Both the position numbers and the translations under genes were made by a program. Of a DNA stretch of 64,000 nt, positions 49,499 to 61,564 are shown one piece after another; within the stretch, counting starts at the first letter, position 1; every line of letters starts with the position of its first letter. Under the pieces are notes generated by a model, which searched no databases, was not told the origin of the DNA, and worked only from the letters and a program-made list of their open reading frames with translations. The DNA comes from Lytechinus variegatus (taxonomy: Eukaryota; Echinodermata; Echinoidea; Temnopleuroida; Toxopneustidae), in the NCBI RefSeq assembly GCF_018143015.1, contig NC_054740.1:53254779-53318778 (forward strand). The letters run 5' to 3'.

Positions 49499-49545
49499 CT
49501 CGGCTCTTGCGCAACTTCACTTCCTGTTTTATCTGAACTTAACAT
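49499..49545 (-). promoter_or_regulatory. Candidate first exon and ETS-type core promoter for the PHF20-like gene
   Basis: The minus-strand donor CCGAG|GTAAGT at 49499 is strong. About 20 bp upstream lies CAGGAAGTG (49518-49526), an ETS-family consensus often found at TATA-less starts. The transcription start itself cannot be seen. Confidence 0.3.
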
Positions 49546-49631
49546 ACATAAACATATGGCCATAGAGTCCCCTGTACAGATCGTGCTAAAACTTCGGTCT
49601 CTGTATTTGGTGAATGAAGCCAACGGAGTTC

Positions 49632-49794
49632 AGGGGGGCGTTTCATGAAAGACTTGTCAGACGTTTTATCCGACAAGTCCCATTTTATCCGACAGTTACC
49701 ATAGGAACAGTGCCTCTCAGCCAATCAGAATCATTGAAAGATATCAGATCTGACAACTTGTTGGATGAAAATATTGATGAAATGCTCCCCAGCT
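49632..49794. repeat. MITE upstream of the candidate promoter
   Basis: GGGGGGCGTTTCATGAAAGA at the left and ATTGATGAAATGCTCCCC at the right are imperfect inverted ends. An outer pair (CTTCGGTCTCT near 49591 and AGAGACCGAAG near 49811) suggests a second, enclosing fold-back. Confidence 0.55.
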
Positions 49795-50149
49795 GAACAA
49801 CCAACATAATAGAGACCGAAGCTTTTGATCTACGGTTAATGTTGCCTGAAGTGATGACTGATTTCGCGCAGGCTCCACTCCACTTCACTACTGCTACACT
49901 AGTCACTACACCTACCAGAGCCTCAAGGTCCAAAACGCGATCGCTCTGCTCCGAGTGGCAAAGGTGGGGAAAAATGCATATTTTTTGTAATATACGTCGA
50001 AACAGCATGAAAAAAAATAAAAGCTTAATTTCTTATTTTACACCCCAATTTTACTCCATATCCATCCCCCGTTTAGCCTCAAAATTGGTGATTTAGAGCC
50101 AACATTGCGTTCCTTACACGTGTAAATAATTTGCTACCGATTTCCAAAC

Positions 50150-52330
50150 ATTTCATGTGCGAGGGTCGTAGACGGGACGTACATGTATTATGTTATCACG
50201 CTCGGTGTCCGTTCGTCTGTCCGTTTACTTTTCCTTGTAAATATGATAACTTCAGTTTGACTCAACCTAGGCTCATATAATTTGGTGTGTATGATCATGG
50301 TCCTATTACAAATGGACATTCAACAATTCCCCTCCTTTCGGCCAAAGACCGTCACCGCATCTGGTCGAAAGCGGGCCAGAGATCGGGTGGTGACTGCAAT
50401 GTCCAAGAAGGGGTCGAGTAAACAACCGCCCTGCGCGCTCGTCGTAAAAAAAGCGCAAAGAGAAAGTTAACTGTGAGACAGCAATTTTGACAACTGGAAA
50501 CAGGTGGTGGCCATAAAATACTCTTGTTGAATGTCCATTCGTAATAGGTCCATGGTATGCTACTAGCATGGATCCCAGGAAACTCATTGATTTTGAGGAC
50601 AAAAGGTCAAGGTCACAGTGACATATTTTCATCTTACCCTTCTGCAGTCCTTGTAAACATGATTAACTTCAGTTTAACCTAATCCAGGCTCATATAATTT
50701 GGTATGTATGATACTAGCACGGATCCCAGGAAGCCTATTGATTTTCAGGTCAAAGGTCAATGTCACACTGACATGTTTTTATCTTACCCTTCAGAAGTCC
50801 CTGTAAACACATTAATTTTATTTTGACTTAACCTAGGCTCATATACAATGTAATTGGGTGTATGATACTAGCATGGATCCCTGGGGCCCGTTTCTCAACA
50901 CCCGGACAAGTTAGTCATATCTTTATCCACAAACCATGGAGTTAGTTCCAATCTTACTAAACCTGTTTCACGAAAGGCTTCCTAACTAAAATACCTTGAT
51001 ATTGATACTATCGGTAAAGAGAGCAGACGAGACGTAGCCTTAGTCACAAAATAGCATAATTTCAAAAAGAAAAATTATGACAAAATTGCAAATATTGTGA
51101 TGAATTGGGGATTACATCTTTTAAAAATAATAGCACAGGTAAATTATGCATCATACATACTTAGACCATGAAGACTGGGTCATTCAATTGCTGAAAAATT
51201 GAATTATGAATAATTTATTTCACGACTAAAAAAATCACATGTGGACGTTGAGATGGGTACCCCAGGGATATCCAATTTTAATAGTTTACGAAAGTAAACC
51301 ATAACGGTTTTATTTGTAAAATTATGATAATTATACAATGTCTTACAATTCCAAACATCATCGAAAAATAGTTAAACATTTTTTTTATAAATCTTTGATA
51401 CCGATCTTATACGATTTGACAAATTCTATGCATAAATTAGAGATTAGAATTTATCCAAATGTCAATAGGGTCTGAAAACGACAAATTACAAGTCCAGTTA
51501 TGGATGGCCTGACGTGGTAGAATTTTTATCGATTAAATTATTTTACTATTTCAAAATGAATGATTTTGTGGCGTTGTACCAACAGTTTTCATAGTTACTT
51601 TGTATTACAATGATCATTGAATGCATTATCCCACTTGTTTTGGTATTTAATTTCAACCTCTATGGTTGATAACGTAAGATTATAATTTTAAAATTTCTCG
51701 GCATTTTTGCATGTCATAGTCTACCCACGTGATGCCATACGTCATTAAGAAAGAAGTTATGACAGGTTCGGAGGTGTCATAAATATTTAGTGAGGTTGTT
51801 GTACCCGATCTTGGTAAAGAGGGCTTCGTGAAACGGTTAGCGGACAAGTAGCTCACTATCTCCGATTTAGTCAAGAAGTTAGACTTATGACGGTGTTGAG
51901 AAACGGGCCCCAGGAAGCCTATTGATTTTGTGGTCAAAAGGTCAAAGTTCAAGATCTCAGTGACATGTTTCAATCTTACCCTTCTGAAGTCATTGTCAAC
52001 GTGATAATTTTAGTTGAACTTAACCTAGGCTCATATAATTTGGTGTGTATACTGATAATCTGAGCCTACTATCCTGTATAAAGATAAAATAGATTCCAGC
52101 AATTCCAATAATTTTTAGGTCAGAAGGTCAAAGGTGAAGTTGCCACCTGCCACTTTTCTTGCTTGACCAATAACTTGATTTTCCGTGTACAGACGGGCGT
52201 ATTATGTGCTCGCCTTAGCGACACTCTCGTTTTTGAAGCGGTCACTCATCATTCCTATTTCAATCACCTTAATAGTGAAAATCAGCATTTTGATAAATCC
52301 ATCACTTGTTTACTAGACTGCATAGCAGAA
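50150..52330 (+). repeat. Tandem-monomer repeat (~190 bp units) interrupted by a MITE
   Basis: Units containing GGCTCATATAATTTGGTGTG, GATCCCAGGAAGCCTATTGA and GGTCAAAGGTCAATGTCACA occur from about 50270 to 50880 and resume at 51911 to about 52150. A perfect DR1-type AGGTCAAAGGTCA lies at 50747-50759. Non-coding. Confidence 0.7.
50884..51910. mobile_element. ~1.03-kb TIR element nested in the tandem repeat
   Basis: GGGCCCGTTTCTCAACACC at the left and GGTGTTGAGAAACGGGCCC at the right are perfect inverted ends. It interrupts the monomer word GGATCCCAGGAAGCC. No transposase is seen. Confidence 0.85.
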
Positions 52331-52750
52331 GCGAGACATTTTTAGGGCAGCAGTGATGTTGGCAAAGGTTCCTATCACTTAAAATACAGGATAATCAAGA
52401 TTTATCCATCTTACTAATGAGTACATGTATGAATTCACATACATGGTCAAGGGAAAGTATCTTTTAGATTTCGGGTCAATGGTATTGTAGTGAAATAAAC
52501 GGGGCACAAAATAATGATGTAGGTATAGAGATCAGAAAATTCGCTTTTATAAATCACTTTTTTTCTCCTCTCCTCCATATCTCAGTTCAGTTTTTAACTC
52601 CAATAGTCTTCAGACTTCACAAAAACCAAGTTCAAATACAACTACATGTACAAGGTTGAAGAGTCAACTGTCAGCATGGTCAGGTTGCATGGTACATGTT
52701 CTCTACTCTCTCAATACGTATCAATGGTCCTGTTCAGGACACACCCTTAA

Positions 52751-52968
52751 GGCATGGTCACACCGCCCGAGCGTTGTTGGAGTGGTCGTGGAGCGGAGAG
52801 AAAAAAATCATCACCGCTCGCTATCGTTCACCATTTTTTATTTCGTTTTTTTTTTTTAATTTATGTTTTCGATTTTTTCCCCAATTTTGTGAGCGAAATT
52901 CGGCCCTCTTTCCCTACCGCTCCACGACCGCTCCAACAACGCTCGGGCAGTGTCGGTGTGACCATGCC
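52751..52968. mobile_element. TTAA-flanked MITE
   Basis: GGCATGGTCACACCG at the left and CGGTGTGACCATGCC at the right, each flanked by TTAA (52747-52750, 52969-52972). Further pairing of GCTCCACGACC and CGTTGTTGGAG. 218 bp, piggyBac-type target. Confidence 0.85.
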
Positions 52969-52974
52969 TTAAAA

Positions 52975-54200
52975 ACCAACACAAAAATTGTTTCTATTCA
53001 TTAAACACCTTGCCTGGTGCAGGCATAACAATTCAGGCTGACCTGTATTGTACATAACTTTCTATCATTCACTTCAGGCTCTATGCCCAAGAGTTATGCT
53101 TGCACCTTTTACAATTTTACATGACTTTCTTTCATTCATTCAGGCTCTATGCCCAAGGCAAGAGTTAAAGAGAAATTCCAGTAGTTGCAGTAAACACTGA
53201 TTTCATGAGAAAGTCTGTAAAACCGTAAGGCTTAATTGTCAGTATATCATCAAGGATCTAGATCTGGTACAGTTACATTAACTGAACTTTGTGAAATATT
53301 GAAATCTACTGAAAAATGTTCACACCGAAGATCCCCAACACAGATAAGAGCATGTGGGACAATGTATAATTATTGCTTAGGGCGTCGGGGCCCGACGCTC
53401 TATCCGAATCCTGCGCTTATTTGCTGATTTCTCAGCAATTACACAATTTCTTCCAGAATCCTTTGGCACATGCGTTTTATTTATACAAACAGACACTTTG
53501 GTGGTCATTTCATTGGATTCTGAATGAACTCATTTTGATATCGTTACCAAAACTAGCATTTACCTTTAAACTTGCACCTGTGATTCATATCACTACAATT
53601 GTATCAGGATTCTGACAATTTACACGATTCTAGTACTCTAGACACAGAGGCAGCCCAGCAGACATGTTATCATGTTGAGAAACTAACTGGCCAACTCCCA
53701 GTTTTTCATCACTCAAAGCCTTTAGCATTCTGGGCAACATTCCATGCAAAGTAAGAGTTAAGGCACATTAATATTCATATAAATGCAAATTTATGTTACA
53801 ATGTATAACTGAATATTCAAATATACAAACAGAAGATATTCAAACTATATGCAAATGATCATCTAAGCTTCACTGCATCTATTAAACATCAGAAGTGAAT
53901 GTATAAAAGTATATTTTATTAACCGTATCAAACATCTGAGCAGGGCAATTTTAATACATTATAGCTTGCTTATGACTGGGATCAAATGAATGGTCAATAA
54001 GGTTCCAATTATTTAACCATGGACCCAATTTATTGGCCGACTAGGAAAGTCAATGAGAAATTGTGTGGAAATATAGCGGGCAATAAGGCAGAGCTAACAT
54101 CCGGGTATTCTACCCGCTCGTGTACGCGTCCTTGAATCGTGCAGTGCTATATGTCACAATGTGTACATATAATGCCCATGTATACATGCACAGCCCAAGC
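52975..54200. other. Intergenic upstream of the MACIR-like gene
   Basis: Holds a short direct duplication (TTCAGGCTCTATGCCCAAG at about 53077 and 53141). A 5' UTR exon of the next gene may lie here, but none could be assigned. Confidence 0.4.
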
Positions 54201-54388
54201 ATGCACCATACCTACTGTACCGCGATCCTGTTCCATAGACCCTGTTTTTCACACCCCTCAGTATATATTTAGTTCCCAAGACCTTGTATTTTACCCTTGT
54301 GGTCAGTTCCTTAGACACCCATTTCAGTGTTCCATGAGGCACACCCCCATCCAAATAGAATTTGAGTGCCCCCCCCCCCCCCCGGGTA
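54200..54388. repeat. 3' half of the poly-C-ended element seen at 9745
   Basis: TATATTTAGTTCCCAAGACC, GTCAGTTCCTTAGAC and TTTGAGTGCCCCCCC match the right half of 9745-10221. Confidence 0.65.
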
Positions 54389-54772
54389 AATGGGTTGAAG
54401 TATTTTTAAAAATTTCTGATGATCCGGGAATCTCAACTGTTCAAAGTATTTGATTGTTTTTACCCTGGCGAACAATTGGATGGCAAAAGGAGTATTTGTC
54501 CCAAGCCTAAATATTAGTCATGCTTTTAGATCTAAATTGTGAATTTCAAGTTTTATGTTTAGCAAGAAGATATTATTTTCACATTTTTCAAAGGACAATT
54601 ATCCTTTGAATGAAAATATGATTTGTTTTGGCATTTTCAGGATATAATGAGTCCTTTCCAAACTGTACGTTTGAAAAAGAACTTTCTAATATTTCAGAAT
54701 TTCCCTCTCTCTGTGCTCCCTGTTCACAGGTGATCAGAAAACGGCTGAGCTGTGGAGTCAAGTTTGAGGAAT

Positions 54773-55450
54773 ATGGATTTAGATGCTGCACTCAATGAAC
54801 TGGGCATGCTCAGTATAGTAACGGAGAGCAGGAAAGAGTATTTGAAAGAGCGGGTGTCGCAAAACGAAAACAATATGAACAATGCTGCTTCGTCGTCACA
54901 GGCCCCAAGCTTCCACATAGTCAAAATGAACACCCAGTTTGTCACGTGTGTCGGTTCCGTCTTGGCCAAACACGGGCGTCCAGTCGTGACATCTAGTAGC
55001 AGCAGTGCAGAGAACGGTGTAGTTGAAGCAGAGAAGAGCACCAGTGCATCCCGACCGTATCCTTCTTTCCTTGTCAACGAACATCGTGTCGTAAGGACTC
55101 ACAGACCTCCAAGGCGGTGTCAGAAGAAGCCGTATGCGCTTCCTCACTCGCACAGATCAAAGGCGTCGAGTTCACGGAAGGGTAGACCATACCTGTCAAC
55201 CAGTTTCGAGGACGATGTGTTTTTAGAAGACCCACAGGTAGATTGCAATGGTAATGGTCAGAAACATCGGCGTCCTAGTAGTGAGGTGGCGAGTAAAGGA
55301 TCCCTGACTGTTCCAGAGATCCACCTTCACCGGTCAAAGTCTCTGGACGATATTCACTTAGAACGTCTTCGTATCGATGATGGACTCAGTCGACATCGAA
55401 GCGATGTTGAGCTAGCCTCAAAGCTCATTAGCAACCTCAAAGTTTCTTGA
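54773..55450 (+). CDS. MACIR-like: MACIR/C5orf30-like UNC119-binding protein, 225 residues
   Basis: An acceptor CTGTTCACAG at 54720-54729 opens the exon, and the ATG at 54773 starts MDLDAALNELGML; the ORF ends in TGA at 55450. No domain of fixed structure is visible; the protein is basic and Ser-rich. Two blocks fit the macrophage immunometabolism regulator family as I know it: FHIVKMNTQFVTCVG (vertebrate pattern YQILHMDSNYLVG) and HRSKSLDDIHLERLR near the C-terminus (vertebrate SKSLDYLNLDKM). Length (225 against about 206) and the block order agree. The vertebrate protein binds UNC119 and affects lipidated-cargo trafficking to cilia and macrophage and fibroblast activity. The assignment rests on remembered motifs and needs a search. 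The coding sequence seems to lie in one exon with 5' UTR exon(s) upstream. Confidence 0.6.
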   Translation: MDLDAALNELGMLSIVTESRKEYLKERVSQNENNMNNAASSSQAPSFHIVKMNTQFVTCVGSVLAKHGRPVVTSSSSSAENGVVEAEKSTSASRPYPSFLVNEHRVVRTHRPPRRCQKKPYALPHSHRSKASSSRKGRPYLSTSFEDDVFLEDPQVDCNGNGQKHRRPSSEVASKGSLTVPEIHLHRSKSLDDIHLERLRIDDGLSRHRSDVELASKLISNLKVS

Positions 55451-56636
55451 GTCTAGTTTCACCTGTTGAGATTCTAGTTTCTTAAATAATATTACATGTA
55501 ACACATGCAGCCATGCAGGCTGGCTTTGCTTATCAGTATGCCCAGTCTTCAGTATAAAATGAATTTTTGTTTTGAAGTTTGAACCCCAGGTTATTTTGCA
55601 TTCCATTGCTTGAGTCAAAACCAAACCAAAAATGTTTAATGTGTCTTAATTTCATTCGTGTTTTTTTTTTTGGGGGGGGGCTCAATAGATGTGCAATGGC
55701 TTTTCTGATGTTTCTTTTTTTAAACAAACTTTTATCGTGTTTAGAAAGAAAGATGATTTGCTGAAATATTTTTTTACAATCTTTGTACCGAAAGCTGTGC
55801 AGATATACCTTGACACTCAATGGTTGACTTTTTAGTTTTTGTTTTTTTAAAGAAAATTGCTGCAAAAGTGTATAATTAGATTTCTTTTGAAACATCAAGA
55901 TTGGGTGGTCCTTTTCAGGACCAACCCTTGCCCAAGAAAGGTACATGGTGTACCGTGAAGCCTACTACACTATCTTTGTATTTTGTCAAGTTTGGGTGCG
56001 GTTGAAAAGTAATACATGTAGCAGCCTTTAATGCTTCACAGTGTAGTTTGAGAATTATATTATACATGTATGTCCTTGAATGCTGCTTTCTAATAGATAA
56101 GCATCTGCTTATTCAGAATACATTTGAATTTAGATTGTCAAAATTGAATAAGGACAAAGAGAAAGACCTTCACTGGTTTCAAGTACACAGTGACATTTAT
56201 TAAGCTCTCTTAATTCTGTGGTTAATTCACCCCAAATATCTTGGTCGCTAGACTCACTACTCTGCATTTGTATGCATTTTCTTTATATGAATGTCTACCG
56301 GTATTTTCACAAATTATTTTGTGTTTGACAATAATGTGTATCAATTGAGAAATAAGATATTGGGTTTTATGTAATTTTACAACTTGCAAGAATAATTTGG
56401 ACAAGAATCCTGATGAAATGCACACATTACACTTTAAATTTGCAATGCAATGACAAACAACAAAGTTGTTCGCGTGATTATATAGGCCTATTTAGAATGC
56501 AAATTGGCAATTATTTGTCACAATTTTGTTTGTTGCCAATTTAATGACAATTGGCAAATTGATTTGATTTTATGGGTTAAGTAATTTGAGTGGAATAGCG
56601 AATTCATAATGCAAGGCTCAACACTAACCTTTTTTA

Positions 56637-57103
56637 AGCTCATCCGGCCCGAAGGGCAAGATGAGCTTATGCCGTGGCGTGGCGTCCGTCCACAATTTCA
56701 AAATGCTACTACTTCGCCATTTCAAGTCCGATTTCAATTCTGTTCATAAATTCTACACAGAATTTCGAAATTCATAAAATATGCTAATTCATTCATAAAT
56801 TTTCAAAACTCCCCAAAATTACTTATTTATTTGTTGATTGACTTTGTTTATTTTTGTTCCATCTGAGAGCAACATTAGGTTCACCAAGGTTCTACACAGA
56901 GTTAAGAAACTTTGACTAGATAATTATTAATACTTAATTCATATGAAATTTATTCATAGATCACAAACAAATGCTTCTATGTCATTTCTTCATCAATTTC
57001 AATTCTATATCCTCAATTTATGTCACCAATATAATTCACTACAGTGTCAACTGGGCTGAAATTAAAATTGTGTTAAATTTTGTTGCGAGATGCCGGATGA
57101 GCT
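56637..57103. mobile_element. Non-autonomous TIR element (GCTCATCCGGC ends)
   Basis: Left AAGCTCATCCGGCCCGAAG and right GATGCCGGATGAGCT are inverted. The left side continues GCCGTGGCGTGGCGTCCGTC, a word common at the ends of invertebrate repeats. About 465 bp, no ORF of note. Confidence 0.65.
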
Positions 57104-58964
57104 CCACATCATTGATGTGCTAGTCTTGGTGGCCCAATTGGTCCACCAAAATCATCAATTTCATAATTTTTGTGGCCCTAAAACAATAGAAAACATTACA
57201 ATTTATCCAAACTTTTGTAGCCCGACTGGGACACCAAGTGTGGACTTTTACAGAATTTTGGTGGCCCGGCTCTCAATTTAGGTTGCCCCGGGCCACTGCT
57301 AATGTCAAGCCCTTCATGATGATATAAAGTCCAATTTTACAAGCCACCTACATGTACATGAAACTGTATTTTTGTAGTTGAATACTGTTAATTTGTTTAT
57401 GCAGTTCTTGATGTGACATATGGAATTATGCTTGGAAAGAGAATACATATCTACACTACCCTTTAGTTTCATAGCATCAGATAAAAGGTGTGATTTATTA
57501 ATGGCACTCTAGGGATCGCTAATCCTCAGAAGTTTTGGCTTTCTCTTTGGTATACTTAAATGTTTTTTGTTTTTTTGGGCGGGAATTTCATTGTTTTCCC
57601 CCTCCCACATCACTGATGTCCCCAAACTGTTTTTTGATGGTTAATGAGCTTTTATATTTGTAGTTAAATGGTGATTTAGACTTATAAATTCAAGTGAGTA
57701 CTAAGGTGATGTGTGACAAAAAAAATGTCCGTCAAAACTTTGTAAACATTTTTGTGCCTTATTTTCAATTGAATTTCTAGATTGATTTTTTTTAAATTTA
57801 GCACTCTAATATGGTTTGCAACACTTGTCGGATAGTTTGATGAATCAAGACACGAGAATTGTATTTCTCACTCTAAAGTATACATCTTATATATCTTTGG
57901 TCAACAAGTGATCACTAATTATAGTTCCGGGTGGGAGGGGGACTTTTTTCGATGCAGTCTCTATTATGTCTGTCTAAAGTTCACAAGTATTTCATACACT
58001 GTACTGACTGTAGGATATTTGTCCAAAGTTGCAGTTATTTTTTTTATTTCTTTTTTGCTATTATTTATCATTCCACTGCATTTTTTTAAATAGTTTTGTC
58101 CAGTCAGGGTTACAATCAGAATGTCTTTGCATCATGTTTCACCTTATATCCCATGAAAGCAAACTTTTGTTGTTTTCTTCAAATCTGAACAAGCTTCTGG
58201 CACCGTGTCCCTTCATATTGATATAGATATGCTTAGTACTGGGAAGGTTTCACTAGTTGTTTACAAATGTCTGGTTATCAGGCTCAAGCATCATAAAAGT
58301 ACAAAGCATCTTATCTTGCTAAGTGATATGCTTTAAATATTCAACAGTAGAATCTCAAGTTTTATTATTTTTTTTTACATTTTTTTTGGGGGGGGCATGG
58401 GGGTTTGTTTTTTATTCATGTAGTACATGTACTCCACATGATTCAAAGTATTTTATTGGAGCCTGGAGATTTGAGAAAAGTTGATTGAGATGAATTTGGG
58501 GGTTACATTTATGACCAGGCCAGTAATGGCACATGTCTAAGTGTCAAACCTATACAAAATTGAATGTACATGTATTTCATAGAATATTGGAGATGGGTTC
58601 ATTTTAGGAGGGGGTGGGTGGGTTTGTTGAAAAACGTTAAATTGGGTTACGGCCAGGCCAGTAAGAACATGCCTTACCGAGTGGTGGTAATTAGCGCTTC
58701 CTGTGTTCCGTCTTGTATGCTTGTCAATGATTGCTGGTACAGTCAGCCCACACAGTTGTCAAGCAATTGTCCTTAAAGGGGCTGTAGGTGGTGATTGGTG
58801 GTAGAAGAAAAAGAAATGAGATAGGAGGGCAAGTTGAAGCCAACATTGAGCATGTGCAGTGAGCCAAAAGTTCAATAGAAAGTCAAGTTCAAAACAGTTA
58901 TCATACCATTATAATTTTTACATTGGCTAAGTATAACCAAACCTTGTGAGATAATGAAATCGGG

Positions 58965-59098
58965 GAGTCCTTTTCACAAAGACCTGCGATCATAGTAACT
59001 TTACAATGATGGTAACTACTATGGAAACCTTGATTGTGATTGGCTGCTGAGCCCTTTGGTAGTTTCTGTAATTAGAAATCTTTTGTGAAACAGGCTCC
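58965..59098. repeat. MITE with TTTCACAAAG ends
   Basis: GAGTCCTTTTCACAAAGACC and TCTTTTGTGAAACAGGCTCC are inverted; inner GTAGTTTCTGTAA and TAACTACTATGGAAACC partly pair. 134 bp. Confidence 0.6.
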
Positions 59099-60448
59099 AA
59101 GACTAAAACCTGAGAAATTTGTTGGTGGGAGGGGGGGGGGTGGTTCTAGAATTGTAAACTGTTAATGATGCAATTTACTCAAAATCAACAAAAATGCAAG
59201 CTTTCCTTCATTGCTTTATCATTAATGGATACATAATTTTCATTGAACACAGCTGGTTCAGAAAATACTCAATATAGCCGGAAGCGCACCCCCCTCCCCT
59301 GCTGTCTCAAAAGGGTGTGTTTATTACTCCTGACCCTCAACCCACCCTTTCGAGGACCCCCCCCCCCCCCGGTTGTCTTGAAGGGTGTGGCTACCCCCAA
59401 CTCCACCTCTGCTCCTTGAACACAGATGCTTGCCACAAGCCCATTTAAAAAAAAAAAGACATGGTGGGTTCTTGTGGAAGTGGAGTTAAATGATCTGAAA
59501 ATTAAATTGACTGATAATTTCAAACCAAAAAAATAAACATATTTTTAAGGAGACTTAGATGCCTGTCTTCCCATTATTTTAGGGCATGTGCAATATTTTT
59601 TTTCTTCATTGTATTGTCCTTATCGTTGGCAGATTAACTTCTTTTTTATTTCATACAAAGCAAAAAAAATTGGATAAACTATCTACCAAGCAGTTGTTTA
59701 TTTTGATTAGAAATTACTACTTAATGAAATTCAAAGATTGTATTTGTATTACAGGAATAAAGAACTTACAATAATATTCATTTTTGAGATAATACAGAGG
59801 CAATGTTATTTTCATTTGGAAATGTAGTGTGTGTGTTTCTTTGATGAGAATGTTATGTGACTTCCACTTTTTTTTCAGATCAATATTGCATCGCCTCTAC
59901 TGTCTCTCTATTATGACACAGATGTTGTATTCTTATAATTTTTGTAATAAATTAGGAAATGTGAAATTAAAAACACTGAAGATTGAAATTGTAAACGAGT
60001 TTGGTGTTTGGTGTTCAATTTTTTTTAAAGAAAACACTGGATAATAGAATGAAGAGATAATGATGGATACTCCAGCCCCCCCCCCTTCTTACAAAGAGTT
60101 TTGATTGATCCAATCAACCTCAGCTCTATGGAAATCCATCAATGTCATAATTTCTACTTCAAGATATTTGCACAATCTCCTTTGTAAATAAAGAGAAGCA
60201 CACTGAATTTTCAAGAGAACAATGAATGTATGAATATTCATCATATCTGGAAAACATTTTGAACAACATGCAGTTTAGATATTGACGTTGCTGGCTTTCC
60301 ATAGTTGTGGTTGATCGGATCGATCATAACTCTTGTAAGACGGGGCCCAGGCCTCAAATACTATTTTGATAGATGGATTAAAAGAGAGAGAGAGAAGAGC
60401 AAAACACTGGACATTTTTATAAAAGATTTTATTTGATGAAATAACCCA

Positions 60449-61549
60449 GGGGGAGGGGCCACTTACATTGACGAGTGGATACCATGCGCGACCAAAAAAC
60501 ACGTAAAAAGGATGTCGTTTTCACGATAAGGCACGTTACGTACTTAACGTGATAAGGGTGTCAAAAACACAAAAATAATGAAAAAAGGGTATCTATTTCG
60601 CGACGAATGCTATGTGTTTAGGGTCAAATTTGCGGGGATGATGAAACAAAATTTCAATGTTTTATAAAGGATGTCCTTTATGCCCCATTACTACGTGTTT
60701 ATAGTCCAATCTGCGCGAGGTGTGGAAGGTCGGGCCGTACTAAACCAAATGATGTGTAATGTAACGCGAGACCCCCTCAAAATAGGGGGGTTTCCTTCAC
60801 AGTAATATAAAGGTAAAACCGACGACTGATGGACCCGTGACATAACTCGTACTCCCGGGGGGGGCACTCAGTATATAATGCATAGTGGGTATGTGCCGCG
60901 GAGGGGACCCCCATTTTCACACTCAAATTTCCGTTCCAAGGCATAGCATTTTTGCCTTGTTGAGAAAAAGAACAAAGAAAGCCGCTCCAAGGCATAGCAT
61001 TTTCTTCTTATCGAGAAAAAAGAAGAGAAATCCGCTCCAAATTAAGCTTCGCATATTTTTCGTTACGCCGCTCCGATCGCATTGAATGAGCCGCAATTTT
61101 GGTGAAAAGCGGCCGCAGAGCTCCCCCGGCGGAGGCCGCGCTAGCTGCATCATGCACACATGACCGTTCCATAGGGATGCATACGCACTCACACGCTGGC
61201 GATCCGTTCCAGGGACCCCCATTTTCACAAAAAATTGTCGTTCCGAAGCCCGTTCCGAGGACCCTCCTTTTTACAATAAGCCCGCTCCAAGGCCCCCGTT
61301 TTTTGTCTCGCCCGCGGCACACCCCCACCACATTTTTGGTCGAGTGTACTTGTTTAGGGGTCTCATTTCAGGGAATACTTGCCAAGGGAATCGTTTTGTT
61401 TCCAATTCTTGTTAAGGGTAGGGTTTCACACGCCAATACTTGTTAAGGGGTGCATTTTCAGAATATGGAAAATACATGTTTAGGGTGCTTTTCGAGACCC
61501 CATCATGGTCACGCATTGTATCCACTTATCAATGGAAGTCCCCCCCCCC
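60449..61549. repeat. Poly-G/poly-C-ended element, copy with nested insertion
   Basis: Left ACTTACATTGACGAGTGGAT and right TGTATCCACTTATCAATGGA are inverted, as in 13803-14346. Body words (GGGTGTCAAAAACA, TTTCAGGGAATACTTG) are shared with that copy. A 492-bp insert lies at 60854-61345. Confidence 0.72.
60854..61345. mobile_element. 492-bp element nested with GTACT target duplication
   Basis: GTACT flanks both sides (60849-60853, 61346-61350), and the empty site in the 13.8-kb copy has a single GTACT at the same point. Ends GGGGCACTC and GAGTG-type are short inverted matches. Inside, GCTCCAAGGCATAGCATTTT repeats about every 62 bp. A 3'-end fragment of the family lies at 63740-63810. Confidence 0.75.
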
Positions 61550-61564
61550 AGATTTTTGTATTTT

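Larger units (their letters stand above)
55451..60200 (+). other. Probable long 3' UTR of the MACIR-like gene, with mobile elements
   Basis: T-rich on the + strand and without splice-bounded ORFs. AATAAA hexamers occur at 59756-59761, 59946-59951 and 60187-60192. Embedded fold-back elements are listed separately. Where the transcript ends cannot be decided from sequence. Confidence 0.4.

Noticed and set aside
50884..51913. Target-site duplication of the ~1.03-kb element
   Set aside because: Flanking triplets are CTG and CAG, reverse complements and not direct copies, so they belong to the inverted ends; no duplication can be claimed.
56637..57110. GCCGTGGCGTGGCGTCC start, first taken for a promoter GC box or gene start
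   Set aside because: The inverted ends at 56637 and 57103 show it is a mobile-element terminus.
61099..61446. 115-residue ORF on +
   Set aside because: Falls across the nested 492-bp element and its host; the two segments joined only by insertion, so it cannot be an old gene.
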